Source of the DNA: CAWKPF01 sp963851415 | Lineage (GTDB): Bacteria > Acidobacteriota > Thermoanaerobaculia > Multivoradales > Multivoraceae | Direction: 5' to 3' | Length of the DNA stretch: 64,000 nucleotides | NCBI GenBank assembly: GCA_963851415.1 | Contig: CAWKPF010000003.1 | Span: 62,001-126,000 of the forward strand | Shown: one piece after another, positions 1 through 8,623 of the stretch | How positions within the stretch are numbered: the first letter of the stretch is position 1 | Layout of the letters: each line of letters begins with the position of its first letter | Translations under genes and position numbers: made by a program | Notes under the pieces: generated by a model | The model's input: only the letters and a program-made list of their open reading frames with translations | Told to the model about the DNA's origin: nothing | Databases searched by the model: none

Positions 1-1011
1 CAGGCCTCGTCGCTGCGCATCCAGTGTGGAAAGGGCATCTCCTGGAATGGAGATCCGGCACCGGACCGGATCGTCGTCGGCCTCGAGCTCTACGACGACG
101 GCGACTTCCGCGGAACCCGAGAGATCTTCCGGGGCGACGTCCCCGAAATGGATCGAACGCGAATCGGCAACGACCGAGCCTCCTCGGTGAGGGTAGCGCC
201 AGGCTGTCGGGTGCGACTCTACGACGGCTCCGACTACGGCGGTCGCTACGCCGAGTTGAGCGGTGCGGAGTCGAGCCTCGGGCGGACCCGGGTGGGCAAC
301 GATCGGGTCTCTTCCCTCGAGATCCGCTGCGCGGGAGACCGCCGTCCCTGGAACACGAACCAGGGCTCGAGCGGCGGCTCCAGCGGCGGCTCCCACGACT
401 GGGGAGACTGGAACGAATGGGACACCGACCAGCAAGGCGGCGTGGTGCTCTTCGAAGATCGCGACTTCCGCGGCAGTAGCACGGTCGTCAACCGCAACAT
501 GCAGGATCTGCAGCGGACCTCGGTCGGCGAGTACGCGGCGAGCTCGATCCGGGTGCCTTCGGGATGCAGCGTGGACCTGTACTCCGGGCCCGACTATCGC
601 GGCAACCGATTGCACCTCGATCGCAGCGAGCACTACCTCGGCGACACCCGCATCGGCAACGACGCCGTCGCCTCGATCAAGGTGAACTGCAGGAACTACT
701 CCGGCTCCGGCCGTCACGACGACTTCGACGACTGGCACGAAGGAGGTCGCTGGGGCGTGACGCTCTATGCCGACGCCCGCTTCCGGGGAACCAGTGACAC
801 CCTCGACCACGACTCCAGAAACATGCGGGACACGCGTGTGGGTGACGACAGGGTCAGCTCGGTGCGAGTCCCGCACGGCTGCCGGGTCACGCTGTATGCG
901 GACCCCAGTTATCGCGGCAGCTACACCGTGCTGCACGACGACGTCGAGGACATGTCCGACACCAGGGTCGGTAACGACCGTGTCTCGTCGGTCAGAGTCG
1001 ACTGCCACTGA
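1..1011 (+). CDS. Beta/gamma-crystallin repeat protein, 5' truncated by window edge
   Basis: The frame is open from base 1, so the gene starts upstream; 336 residues are visible. They form three complete beta/gamma-crystallin domains plus the tail of an earlier one. Each domain is a pair of Greek-key motifs, recognisable by the repeated LYxDxxFRG / LYxxPxYRG strand and a GNDRVSS-type turn followed by a Cys. The microbial calcium-binding signature (N/D)(N/D)xx(S/T)S is intact in four turns (NDRASS, NDRVSS, DDRVSS, NDRVSS) and degenerate in two (EYAASS, NDAVAS). A Ser/Gly-rich linker around residues 122-131 separates domains. Family knowledge suggests a secreted or surface calcium-binding structural protein; the signal peptide lies outside the window. 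The ligand and role are not shown by context. Confidence 0.88.
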   Translation, partial: QASSLRIQCGKGISWNGDPAPDRIVVGLELYDDGDFRGTREIFRGDVPEMDRTRIGNDRASSVRVAPGCRVRLYDGSDYGGRYAELSGAESSLGRTRVGNDRVSSLEIRCAGDRRPWNTNQGSSGGSSGGSHDWGDWNEWDTDQQGGVVLFEDRDFRGSSTVVNRNMQDLQRTSVGEYAASSIRVPSGCSVDLYSGPDYRGNRLHLDRSEHYLGDTRIGNDAVASIKVNCRNYSGSGRHDDFDDWHEGGRWGVTLYADARFRGTSDTLDHDSRNMRDTRVGDDRVSSVRVPHGCRVTLYADPSYRGSYTVLHDDVEDMSDTRVGNDRVSSVRVDCH

Positions 1012-1152
1012 CCGGCAGCCGACTCACTCGGGTCCGCGTCCATCGGCGGCAGATCACGGGGTCGAAATTGGCGACCCCACGGGTGAAGGAGAGCTCCTGG
1101 CCCGACGCAGCCACCGGGGCGCGCAGACTCGCCTCGCTCGAGCTGGGCTCGC

Positions 1153-2094
1153 TCAACGGATCCGGTACGTCGCGAGTGCTCGTAGATTGAGCAAGGGGTC
1201 GTTCTCCCGGGCGAAGTCGGGCGGACGTCGCACGTCGAGAGGACCGTAGAACAGCTCTACTCCGAGTCCGAGGCGAGAGGTCAGCGAGAAGGTCGCCCCG
1301 GCGTTGACGGCCCAGGTGTTCCCATCCGTGAGCTGCAGGGTCCGATCGTGGAACCCGAAGGTAAAGGCGTCGACCTGGAACTCGAGATCGAGATGCTGAA
1401 CGGAGCCGCCGTAGTGCACCACGGGGCTCCTCTCACTTGCGCCGGTGCGATAGTGACCCACCACCGCGAGGCCGTAGTAGTCGAGCGCGACCCGGTCGTT
1501 CGAAGGCGCCTCGCAGCCGAACTCGTTGCCCGGTTCTCCGGGGGGAATCCTCGCATCCTCGCTGCTGCAGGTGAGATCGCCCTCGGCCTCGCCTTCTTGG
1601 ACGAAGAGCCGGGCGCCCACTCCGCTGCGCTCGCCCCGCCAGAGGGAGCGCTCGAGGGCGAGGTCGAACAGGTTCGCCTTCACTCCCTGCACCTCGACCG
1701 GAGGTGACCAGCCGACGGTCAGCCCGAACCCCGCTGGCAGGCCGAAGGTCGCCCGGAGGCGGGCCTGCACGGGAGAGCGGTTGAGGTCCTCTACTTTGAG
1801 ACCCCCGAACCCGACCCGCCGCTGCTCGGTACTGAGATGAGGGACCTGGATGACCTCCAGACCGAGGTCGATCGCTCCGGCTCGGCGCAGCTCGACCGGA
1901 CCCAACGACGTGAACAGGCTGGCCGAGGCGAAGTACTTCATCGCCCACGACTCCGGCGCGTCGAAGTCGAGCTGTTGCACCTCGTCGATGACCGGCTGCG
2001 CCATGAGCGACGACGGCCAGGAGATCGCGGCGAGGACGGCGAGCCCGAGGGCCGCGAGCGAGTGACGAGAGGGATCAGCGTTCTCGGGTCTCAC
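1153..2094 (-). CDS. Predicted outer-membrane beta-barrel protein
   Basis: About 313 residues with an N-terminal hydrophobic signal segment ending near SSLMAQ, then alternating polar/aromatic strands and Gly-rich turns typical of an outer-membrane barrel. A Cys-containing loop (LTCSSEDAR, FGCEAP) lies mid-protein. No enzyme motif is visible and I do not recognise a named family. I prefer the GTG at 2094 because a GAGG ribosome-binding site (2103-2106) lies 8 bases upstream; an in-frame GTG at 2103 would add three residues. It follows the blue-copper/Calx-beta gene with almost no gap, so the two are probably co-transcribed and may both act in the outer envelope. Confidence 0.7.
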   Translation of the reverse strand: MRPENADPSRHSLAALGLAVLAAISWPSSLMAQPVIDEVQQLDFDAPESWAMKYFASASLFTSLGPVELRRAGAIDLGLEVIQVPHLSTEQRRVGFGGLKVEDLNRSPVQARLRATFGLPAGFGLTVGWSPPVEVQGVKANLFDLALERSLWRGERSGVGARLFVQEGEAEGDLTCSSEDARIPPGEPGNEFGCEAPSNDRVALDYYGLAVVGHYRTGASERSPVVHYGGSVQHLDLEFQVDAFTFGFHDRTLQLTDGNTWAVNAGATFSLTSRLGLGVELFYGPLDVRRPPDFARENDPLLNLRALATYRIR

Positions 2095-2104
2095 GATGCA
2101 CACC

Positions 2105-3532
2105 TCAGGGACAGCTGGTGAAGGCCGGCGCTTCCTGCACGGGCGGCGCGGCTTCTCCGAGCATGTTGCGATAGACCTTCACATCGCCGGTCGAGGTGTC
2201 GCGGATGGTCAAGGTGAACTCCTGATTGGTGGTTGCGGCATAGAACACCCAGTAGCCTTCGAGTCCCGCGATCGGGCAACCGTTGATGACCTTGACCAGC
2301 ATCTCGGCATTGGCGGGGTTGAAGAAGTAGAACAAGCCAGAATCGCGTTGCCCGAAGTCGATCTTTCGAGCGAGGCCCGAGGTCTGTGCCGTTCGAAACT
2401 CGAGCCGCACCTCGAAGCGTCCGTCGGCGTTGAGACAGAGCGTCGTGTCGTCGGCCACACAGGGCCCGCTCGCGGAGTCGTTGTCGGTCACGGTGAGCGT
2501 CGCCGAGCTGTTCGCTCCGAGGGATGCTCCCCCTGCGGGCTGAGTGAGGATGAGGTTCACGGTCTCGTCGTCTTCTGGCACCGAGTCGTCGCTCAGCGGG
2601 ACGGAGAAGCTATGCACGCCCTCCTGCCCATCGGACCACTCGAGATTCCCGGAGACCTCGGTGTAGTCGATGCCTTCACTCGCCGAACCGTCCATGGTCG
2701 AGTACTGCACCGAGACGATGCCCGCGCTGCCACCCGTGCGGGTCACCTGAATGCTCGCCTCGGCAGCGGACTCCGGCGCCTGGAAGGTCGACGACGTGAA
2801 AGAGAGCGCGCCGGCGCCTCCCGTGGCGCCATCGTCGTCCGTGATGCGCAGGGTGGCCGAGCTCGGCGAGCCCAGGGACGCTCCACCGCCGGGACTGGAG
2901 AGGGTCAGGTTCACGGTCTCCGCCGCTTCCTCGTCGAGGTCGTCGACCAGCGTCACGGAGAAGCCCTTGGCGCTCGCGTCGCCGTCGCCCCAGTCGAGCG
3001 TGCCGCTGGCCGCCTCGTAGTCGGCCCCGAGGCTCGCCGATCCGTCACTGGTGGAGTAGTCGACCGAAACGGCTCCGCTGCTGCCGCCAGAGCGCTCGAC
3101 CGTCACGATTCGGGTGCCGTCACCCTCGGCGGCGGAGAAGGACGATCGAGAGAACGACAATCGCCCAGGGTCCCCGCCGGGTGCCGCCTGCACCACGATC
3201 GTCCCGACCATGCCCTGCGCGAGATGGGGGTCGCAGTGATAGCCGAAGGAACCCTCCTGCTCGAACGTGAAGCTGTAGGTCCACGCTGCGCTCGAGGCTG
3301 GACCGCTCCCGAAGTCCCCGTTGTCGGCATCGACATTGTGCGAGCCCCCCAGGTTTCTCCAGGTTACCGTGTCGCCGGTCTGGATCGTGAGGCTTGCAGG
3401 CGAGAAGCGCAGCCCGTGCACCCCCCCCACTTCGACTTCGTGCAGCGCCGCTACCGCCGGCGACAGGGTGATCCAGAGAGCCAGGACAGGGAAGACCGCA
3501 TAGCGGGTGTACGACGAGCACTCGACAGACAT
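2105..3532 (-). CDS. Secreted cupredoxin-like/double Calx-beta protein with conserved C-terminal module
   Basis: 475 residues. Residues 1-29 are a signal peptide. Residues 30-115 form a plastocyanin-like domain with a full type 1 copper ligand set by position: His65, Cys100, His103 and Met108 (HCDPHLAQGM). Two Calx-beta domains follow at about 125-235 and 240-350, each with the STSDGSA/STMDGSA strand and DDD or DND ends. Residues 358-475 are a Cys-bounded module beginning CVADDTTLCL and ending TSCP, which recurs in the protein encoded at 35322-37148. The protein is probably periplasmic or surface-exposed; electron transfer by the copper domain is a family expectation, not shown. It is the first gene of a pair with the barrel protein at 1153-2094. 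Confidence 0.85.
   Translation of the reverse strand: MSVECSSYTRYAVFPVLALWITLSPAVAALHEVEVGGVHGLRFSPASLTIQTGDTVTWRNLGGSHNVDADNGDFGSGPASSAAWTYSFTFEQEGSFGYHCDPHLAQGMVGTIVVQAAPGGDPGRLSFSRSSFSAAEGDGTRIVTVERSGGSSGAVSVDYSTSDGSASLGADYEAASGTLDWGDGDASAKGFSVTLVDDLDEEAAETVNLTLSSPGGGASLGSPSSATLRITDDDGATGGAGALSFTSSTFQAPESAAEASIQVTRTGGSAGIVSVQYSTMDGSASEGIDYTEVSGNLEWSDGQEGVHSFSVPLSDDSVPEDDETVNLILTQPAGGASLGANSSATLTVTDNDSASGPCVADDTTLCLNADGRFEVRLEFRTAQTSGLARKIDFGQRDSGLFYFFNPANAEMLVKVINGCPIAGLEGYWVFYAATTNQEFTLTIRDTSTGDVKVYRNMLGEAAPPVQEAPAFTSCP
2108..2461 (-). other. Shared C-terminal module, copy A
   Basis: The last 118 codons of the cupredoxin/Calx-beta gene encode a unit with landmarks TxCL, GRFEV, YFFNPANAE, VK, YWVF, TNQ, IRDT and a terminal SCP. 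The same landmarks in the same order and spacing occur at 35325-35684. I know of similar tails on other acidobacterial secreted proteins, but have no named family for it. Confidence 0.75.
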
Positions 3533-3684
3533 GATCGCGCCTCCGAACGTGGTTGCATTGCTTGGACTGGGGGTCGCAGGTTCTCGGGAGAGGGTACGCT
3601 TCCCCGGGGCCTTCGGATTCGAGCACGGGATTTCCAGGCGCTCGGTTTGAACCGAAGCCGAGACGCCATCCGTAGAGACGCACG

Positions 3685-4320
3685 ATGATCTCTCGTCGAC
3701 CGATGAGCCGCCGACCCACCTGGACGTTTCGATGGAAGTCGACCCTGGTGGTGCTCCTCGGCCACTTCCTCGTGAGCGGCGCGAACGCAGAGCGCCTCGC
3801 TCTCCAGTTGGAGCCGGAGCGGACCCGGATCGCGTTCGAGCTCGGGGCGACCCTTCACACGGTGCACGGCACCGCCCGTCTGGCTGGCGGAGAGATCGAG
3901 CTCGAGAGCGAGGGCGGTCCGGCCACCGGGCTCGTAGTGATCGACGCTACCACTCTCGAGACCGGAAATCCTTCGCGCGATCGCAAGATGCACCGCAAGG
4001 TCCTGGTCAGCGAGACCTACCCGGAGATTCGACTCGAAGTCCTGGCGACGGAGGGGTCGGTGGCCGAGCGGGGCACCAGTTCGGTAGTCCTCGTATCCCG
4101 CTTCGTGATGGCGGGCGAGGCACACCCGATCGAGATCGCGGCCGAGGTCGTCCGATCGCAGGGCGATGCCCGAGCGGACCAGGTCGCGTTCGAGGCGCGC
4201 TTCGAGGTTCCCTACGTGGAGTGGGGGCTGCGTGACCCCAGCACCTTCGTTCTCCGAGTCGCCAAAGTGGTCACCGTGACCCTCGAGGGAGAGGCGACCC
4301 TGTCTCCACCCAGTGAGTAG
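3685..4320 (+). CDS. YceI family periplasmic lipocalin-like protein
   Basis: Up to 211 residues: a signal sequence ending near SGANAE, then a single YceI-like eight-strand barrel. Diagnostic features are the early strand with F-L-A-T-HTVHGTA, the D..TLETGNPSRDRKMHRKVL helix region and the YPEIRLEV strand. YceI proteins bind isoprenoid or other amphipathic ligands in the periplasm and are often linked to respiration or stress. The first ATG (3685) precedes a second in-frame ATG at 3703, and I cannot decide between them. It stands alone, divergent from the copper-protein operon and convergent with the quinohemoprotein gene. Confidence 0.85.
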   Translation: MISRRPMSRRPTWTFRWKSTLVVLLGHFLVSGANAERLALQLEPERTRIAFELGATLHTVHGTARLAGGEIELESEGGPATGLVVIDATTLETGNPSRDRKMHRKVLVSETYPEIRLEVLATEGSVAERGTSSVVLVSRFVMAGEAHPIEIAAEVVRSQGDARADQVAFEARFEVPYVEWGLRDPSTFVLRVAKVVTVTLEGEATLSPPSE

Positions 4321-4336
4321 TGTTCCCCCTACCGCA

Positions 4337-4397
4337 ACCGAGTAGCCCTGCACCCTGCCGCCCTGCCGCTACCGAGTAGCTCTGCACCCTGCCGCCC
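4337..4397. repeat. Two copies of a 27-bp sequence, period 34
   Basis: The 27-mer beginning accgagtag occurs at 4337-4363 and 4371-4397 with a single C/T difference. It lies between the convergent stops of the YceI and quinohemoprotein genes. No transcript or protein function is evident. Confidence 0.85.
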
Positions 4398-4443
4398 ACG
4401 GCGCCGCAGACGGGACAAGACGCGCGCGGTTGTACCGAGATGG

Positions 4444-6960
4444 CTACCCTCCCGGGTCCGCCATGGCCTCGAGGAACCACATTCTCCGATCCCCTCCTTC
4501 GCGCAGGACGGCGACCACGCGCACCCCTTCCTTCTCGAGGTTCATGTGGCCGTCTCGGGCCAGTGCCTCGAAGAAGGGGGCACCGACCCAGGGCACGATC
4601 TGGGCGACGAGGTCCGGCATGGGCTCGAAGCTCTGATCGAGAGCGCCTTCGTCGCCCGCCCAGCTGACCGTGAGCCGTGTCGGATGCTCCGTGGAGCCGA
4701 GTACCTCGACGAGCGTGCCGTCTTTCTCTGCGGTGCGACTGGAGACGTGACCGAGTCGCTCGTTGCCGTCGGCGAACCGGAATCCCAGCGACTCGAAGAC
4801 GGCTTCCACCTCACCGCGGGACATCGCCCCGAGTCCTTGCACTTGCGGCTCGGTCACCTGCAGCTCGCTGAGGTCGGGGCGTTCCTGGGCGAGTGAGACC
4901 AGGTAGGCGTGAATCTCTTCGACGTCGGACGGCTCCAGGAGCTCGGCGAACGAGGGCATCCCTCTCTCGACGAAACGCCCTTCGAGCACGATGCGCTCGA
5001 AGTTCTGGTGCACCGCGAGGCTCGAGTAGCGCAGGTCGCTGACCATGCCGCTCGACGCTCCCGTCCAGCCGTGACAACCCCCGCACTGATACTCGAACAG
5101 GTCTCGTCCACGCGCGATCTGCTCCTCGGTGCCGAAGGGCGCGGGTGCGGGATCGACCTCGGTGTAGCGCGGAGCGACCTCGGGCATCGGTGCGGTGCCA
5201 CCGAGCTTGAAGACGAAGAGGCGTCCGGGGTTCGTGTTCTTGACCGCGGCTGAGGTTGCCAGATCGCCCCCCACCCCGGCGGCACCGCCCCAGCCCGCGA
5301 GCACCGCGACGTACTGTTCACCATCGAGCTCGTAGGTGATCGGAGCGGCCATGATTCCGACGCCGGTCTCGACGGACCAGAGCAGCTCACCCTGATCGGC
5401 GGAATAGGCCGAGAAGCGACCGCTCGGCTCCCCCTGGAACACGAGATCGCCAGCGGTGGCGAGAAGGCCTCCGTTGTTGGCGCCTGCCATCGGCACGCTC
5501 CAGACCTCGCGCTGAGCGATCGGGTCCCAGGCCTTCAGCGTGCCGGTGGCATCGGGAGCGGCGTCGGAGATCGCGCGCACTCTCGGGTCCTCCCAGTGCA
5601 CTCCGAGGTTCCAGGTCCTCGGGTCGTACTCGAAGTCCTCGGTCAGGTTGTACACCGTGCCGATGTCGTGGGTCGGGATGTAGACCAGTCCCGTTTTCGG
5701 GTTGAAGGCCATCGGGTACCAGTTGTGGCCGCCGGCCGGTCCCGGAAGGACGAACTTCGGCTCGTCGTCGAAGTTGCCGGACTCGATCTCGACCGGGCGT
5801 CCGGTCTCCATATCGACGTGGCTCGCCCACGTCACGGTAGAGAACTTCTCGGCTGAGAGCAGCTCGCCCGTCTCGGCGTCGAGGACGTAGAAGAATCCGT
5901 TCTTGGGGGCCTGCATGACGACGCGACGCGTTTGTCCTTCGATCTCGAGGTCGGCGAGCATGATGTGCTGCACCGAGGTGTAGTCCCAGTTGTCGGCCGG
6001 AGTGGTCTGGTAGTACCAGACCAGTCGTCCGTCGTCGGGATCGAGCGCCAGGATCGAGCAGAGGAAGAGGTTGTCACCGCCGCCGGGACTGCGGATCTTG
6101 CGTGCCCACGGGGAGCCGTTACCGGTGCCGACGTAGAGCAGGTCGAGCTCGGGGTCGTAGGCCAACGAGTCCCACACCGTGCCGCCACCGCCGACCTTCC
6201 ACCACTCGCCGGTCCAGGTTTTTGCGGCCATCTCGAGCTCGGGATGCTCGAACGGCTTCGAGGGATCGCCCGGCACCGTGTAGAAACGCCAGGCGAGCTC
6301 ACCAGTGTCGGCGTCGTAGGCGCTGACGTAGCCGCGCACGCCGTACTCGGCCCCTCCGTTGCCGATGATCACCTTGCCCTTGACCACGCGAGGCGCTCCG
6401 GTGATGGTGTAGGGCCGGTTGCGGTCGATCGTGCTGATGTCCCACACGACCTTCCCTGTGTCGGCGTCGAGCTTGACCAGGCGGCCGTCGATGGTGCCCA
6501 CGAAGACGTGTCCGTCCCACAGGGCGGCTCCGCGATTCACCACGTCGCAGCAGGCGTAGTAGCCCCACTGCTTCGGTACCTCGGGGTCGTAGATCCACTT
6601 CGCCTCGCCGGTACGCAGATCGACGGCCTGCACGCCGCTCCACGAGGTCGTCAGGTACATCACGCCGTTCGCCACCAGGGGGGTGGCTTCGTGTCCCCGG
6701 TTGCGGCCGGTGTCGTAGCTCCAGGCGAGTCCGAGCCGGGAGACCGTGTCCTCGTCGATTCGAGCCAGGGGAGAGTAGCGCTGCTCGTCGTAGGTGCGAC
6801 CGTGGGTCAGCCATTCGCCCGGGGAAGCGTCGGCGTTGGCGAGACGGGTCGCGTCGATCTCCTGGGCGGAGCCGGCAGGGCAGAGCAACGCGGCGAAGAA
6901 CAATGTCGTGAGCCCAGGAAAGACCAGGGCATGCGGGGCCGAGGGTCGAGCCGAGATCAC
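4444..6960 (-). CDS. PQQ-dependent quinohemoprotein alcohol dehydrogenase with C-terminal extension
   Basis: 838 residues. A signal peptide (1-32) leads into an eight-bladed PQQ propeller. Visible family marks are the vicinal disulphide Cys137-Cys138, the catalytic-Asp region DNWDYTSVQ, and APKNGFFYVLD carrying the PQQ-contacting Lys. A cytochrome c domain follows, with CGGCH at 626-630 and a likely axial Met at RGMPSF. It should oxidise a primary alcohol or aldehyde in the periplasm and pass electrons through the haem; the substrate is not predictable. Residues from about 700 to the end (roughly 135 aa) exceed a normal type II enzyme and match nothing I know. The start is GTG, with AGGAGG four bases upstream. 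No PQQ biosynthesis genes are present in the window. Confidence 0.93.
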   Translation of the reverse strand: MISARPSAPHALVFPGLTTLFFAALLCPAGSAQEIDATRLANADASPGEWLTHGRTYDEQRYSPLARIDEDTVSRLGLAWSYDTGRNRGHEATPLVANGVMYLTTSWSGVQAVDLRTGEAKWIYDPEVPKQWGYYACCDVVNRGAALWDGHVFVGTIDGRLVKLDADTGKVVWDISTIDRNRPYTITGAPRVVKGKVIIGNGGAEYGVRGYVSAYDADTGELAWRFYTVPGDPSKPFEHPELEMAAKTWTGEWWKVGGGGTVWDSLAYDPELDLLYVGTGNGSPWARKIRSPGGGDNLFLCSILALDPDDGRLVWYYQTTPADNWDYTSVQHIMLADLEIEGQTRRVVMQAPKNGFFYVLDAETGELLSAEKFSTVTWASHVDMETGRPVEIESGNFDDEPKFVLPGPAGGHNWYPMAFNPKTGLVYIPTHDIGTVYNLTEDFEYDPRTWNLGVHWEDPRVRAISDAAPDATGTLKAWDPIAQREVWSVPMAGANNGGLLATAGDLVFQGEPSGRFSAYSADQGELLWSVETGVGIMAAPITYELDGEQYVAVLAGWGGAAGVGGDLATSAAVKNTNPGRLFVFKLGGTAPMPEVAPRYTEVDPAPAPFGTEEQIARGRDLFEYQCGGCHGWTGASSGMVSDLRYSSLAVHQNFERIVLEGRFVERGMPSFAELLEPSDVEEIHAYLVSLAQERPDLSELQVTEPQVQGLGAMSRGEVEAVFESLGFRFADGNERLGHVSSRTAEKDGTLVEVLGSTEHPTRLTVSWAGDEGALDQSFEPMPDLVAQIVPWVGAPFFEALARDGHMNLEKEGVRVVAVLREGGDRRMWFLEAMADPGG

Positions 6961-7060
6961 GGATCCTCCTTGCTCGTCGGAGATCGGTTCGCTGTTTGTG
7001 TCGGGTTTGTCGAGCGAGTGTAGCAGCCGGCCCTCTACGCGCTGCCCCGATGCCGACGAC

Positions 7061-8428
7061 TCACTGCCGAGCGATGCAGTAGAGATGCCCGCGCGTACGC
7101 ACGAACAGCTCGTCGCCCGCTACCGCCGGGGTAGCGAGGATCTGCTCGCCCATCGGATTGACCGCCAGCACCTCGAGCTTCGGGCCGCGTCGCAGCACCA
7201 GCATGTCCCCCTCTTCCGTTGCGAGGTAGATCTGGTCGCCGGCGCCCACAGGAGAGGCTCGGATCACGTAGCTCTCGGGGAGACGCGCATTGAAGTAGTG
7301 CTCCTCTCCGGTGCGCGCGTCGAGGGCCGAGATGAAGGTGGGACCGCTCATCCCTTCCTTGACCAGGTAGATCTCGTCGCCCCAGAGCAGCGGCGACGGA
7401 TTGTAGGGCACGCCCTTCTGGAGGGTCCACACCTCGGCTTCAGTGCCGGTGAGGTCGCCGCTGCCTCCGAGCTTGACCGCCTTGAACGCTTGTCCGTTGG
7501 TTCCGGAGGCCAGATACACCATCCCGTGGCCCAGCACCGGGACCGGAATCGGCCCCTTGGTCATGCCGGAGACCTTCCACAGCACCTCGCCTGTCTCCAG
7601 ATCGTAGCTGCGCACGAACGTGGAGCCGCTCAGTACCACCTGCGGGCGGCCGTCGTGCTCGATGATGATCGGCGAGCTCCAATTGGTCCCCTCGTCGTCG
7701 CGCTCGCGGCGCCAGAGCACCGAGCCGTCGTGCTTGTTCACCGCCACGATGAAGGAGTCACCCTCGTGGTCGAAGCTGAGCACCAGGGTGTCGCCGAAGA
7801 GGGCCGGTGAGCTGGCCTCGCCGAACCGATTGAACATCTTCGCCTCGACCCCGAACTCCAGCTGCCAGGCGAGGTTGCCTTCGAAGTCGTAGGCGAAGAG
7901 ACCCTGCGATCCGAACGACACGTAGACCCTTTCCCCGTCGGTCACCGGCGACATGTTGGAGAAGCTGGAGAGGGTCTTGTGATGTCCTTCGTGGGGGATC
8001 GCCTCGTGCGCGATCTTCCTCCAATGCTCCTCGCCAGTGTCGCGGTCGATCGAGACGAGCGTGAACTGGCGTGGCACCGCGAGCTCCTCCTGGCCGAAGA
8101 TCCCCTTCTGCTCGGGCTCCTCCGGAACGTCGGGGCCTTGCTTCTCGAGCACCGTGCTCACGAATACGGTGTCGCCCCACACGATCGGCGAAGAGAAGGC
8201 CAGCCCGGGATCGCTCCACACCCAACGCACGTTTTTCTCGGGCGAGAATTCGACCGGCGGATTGCCGACCGGGGCCAGGCCCGTGCCCACCGGGCCGCGC
8301 CAGTGTGGCCAATTCGCCGAGGTGTCGTCCGGCTCGGTGCCTGCGACCGGAAGTGCGAGAGCCGCCGCTACGCAGAGTGCGATCCCGGTCGAGAGGGCTC
8401 GGGCTCGTTGCTGGGGTTCGTGGCTCAT
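7061..8428 (-). CDS. PQQ-like beta-propeller repeat protein
   Basis: 455 residues: a signal peptide ending near PVAGTE, then repeated PQQ-like blades (W..SSPIV..D.V, ALDARTGEEHYF, DGSVLWRR). It opens with NWPHWRGP, typical of secreted PQQ-like repeat proteins common in Acidobacteria and Planctomycetes. The vicinal Cys pair, the haem motif and the catalytic Asp context of true quinoprotein dehydrogenases are all absent, so it may be a scaffold, a BamB-like protein or a non-enzymatic sensor. It is transcribed ahead of the quinohemoprotein gene with a 100-bp gap, so co-expression is possible. A purine-rich ribosome-binding site (GGGAGAGG) precedes the ATG. Confidence 0.85.
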   Translation of the reverse strand: MSHEPQQRARALSTGIALCVAAALALPVAGTEPDDTSANWPHWRGPVGTGLAPVGNPPVEFSPEKNVRWVWSDPGLAFSSPIVWGDTVFVSTVLEKQGPDVPEEPEQKGIFGQEELAVPRQFTLVSIDRDTGEEHWRKIAHEAIPHEGHHKTLSSFSNMSPVTDGERVYVSFGSQGLFAYDFEGNLAWQLEFGVEAKMFNRFGEASSPALFGDTLVLSFDHEGDSFIVAVNKHDGSVLWRRERDDEGTNWSSPIIIEHDGRPQVVLSGSTFVRSYDLETGEVLWKVSGMTKGPIPVPVLGHGMVYLASGTNGQAFKAVKLGGSGDLTGTEAEVWTLQKGVPYNPSPLLWGDEIYLVKEGMSGPTFISALDARTGEEHYFNARLPESYVIRASPVGAGDQIYLATEEGDMLVLRRGPKLEVLAVNPMGEQILATPAVAGDELFVRTRGHLYCIARQ

Positions 8429-8623
8429 CTGCCTCTCCCGTCGTCGTTCGTGTCGGCTGAGTGTTGCGTCGAGGAATGATACTCGGGGCCAAGGGTCCTC
8501 GAGCGGATGCCGACCCGGGATCGGTCAATTGGCTCGGACCCAGCCATGGCGGAGATCGGCCCGGAGTTCGCCCAGCGGGCCGGCGACAGCGACGCCGCGG
8601 ACGCCTTCGTTGGGGTCAGCGCC

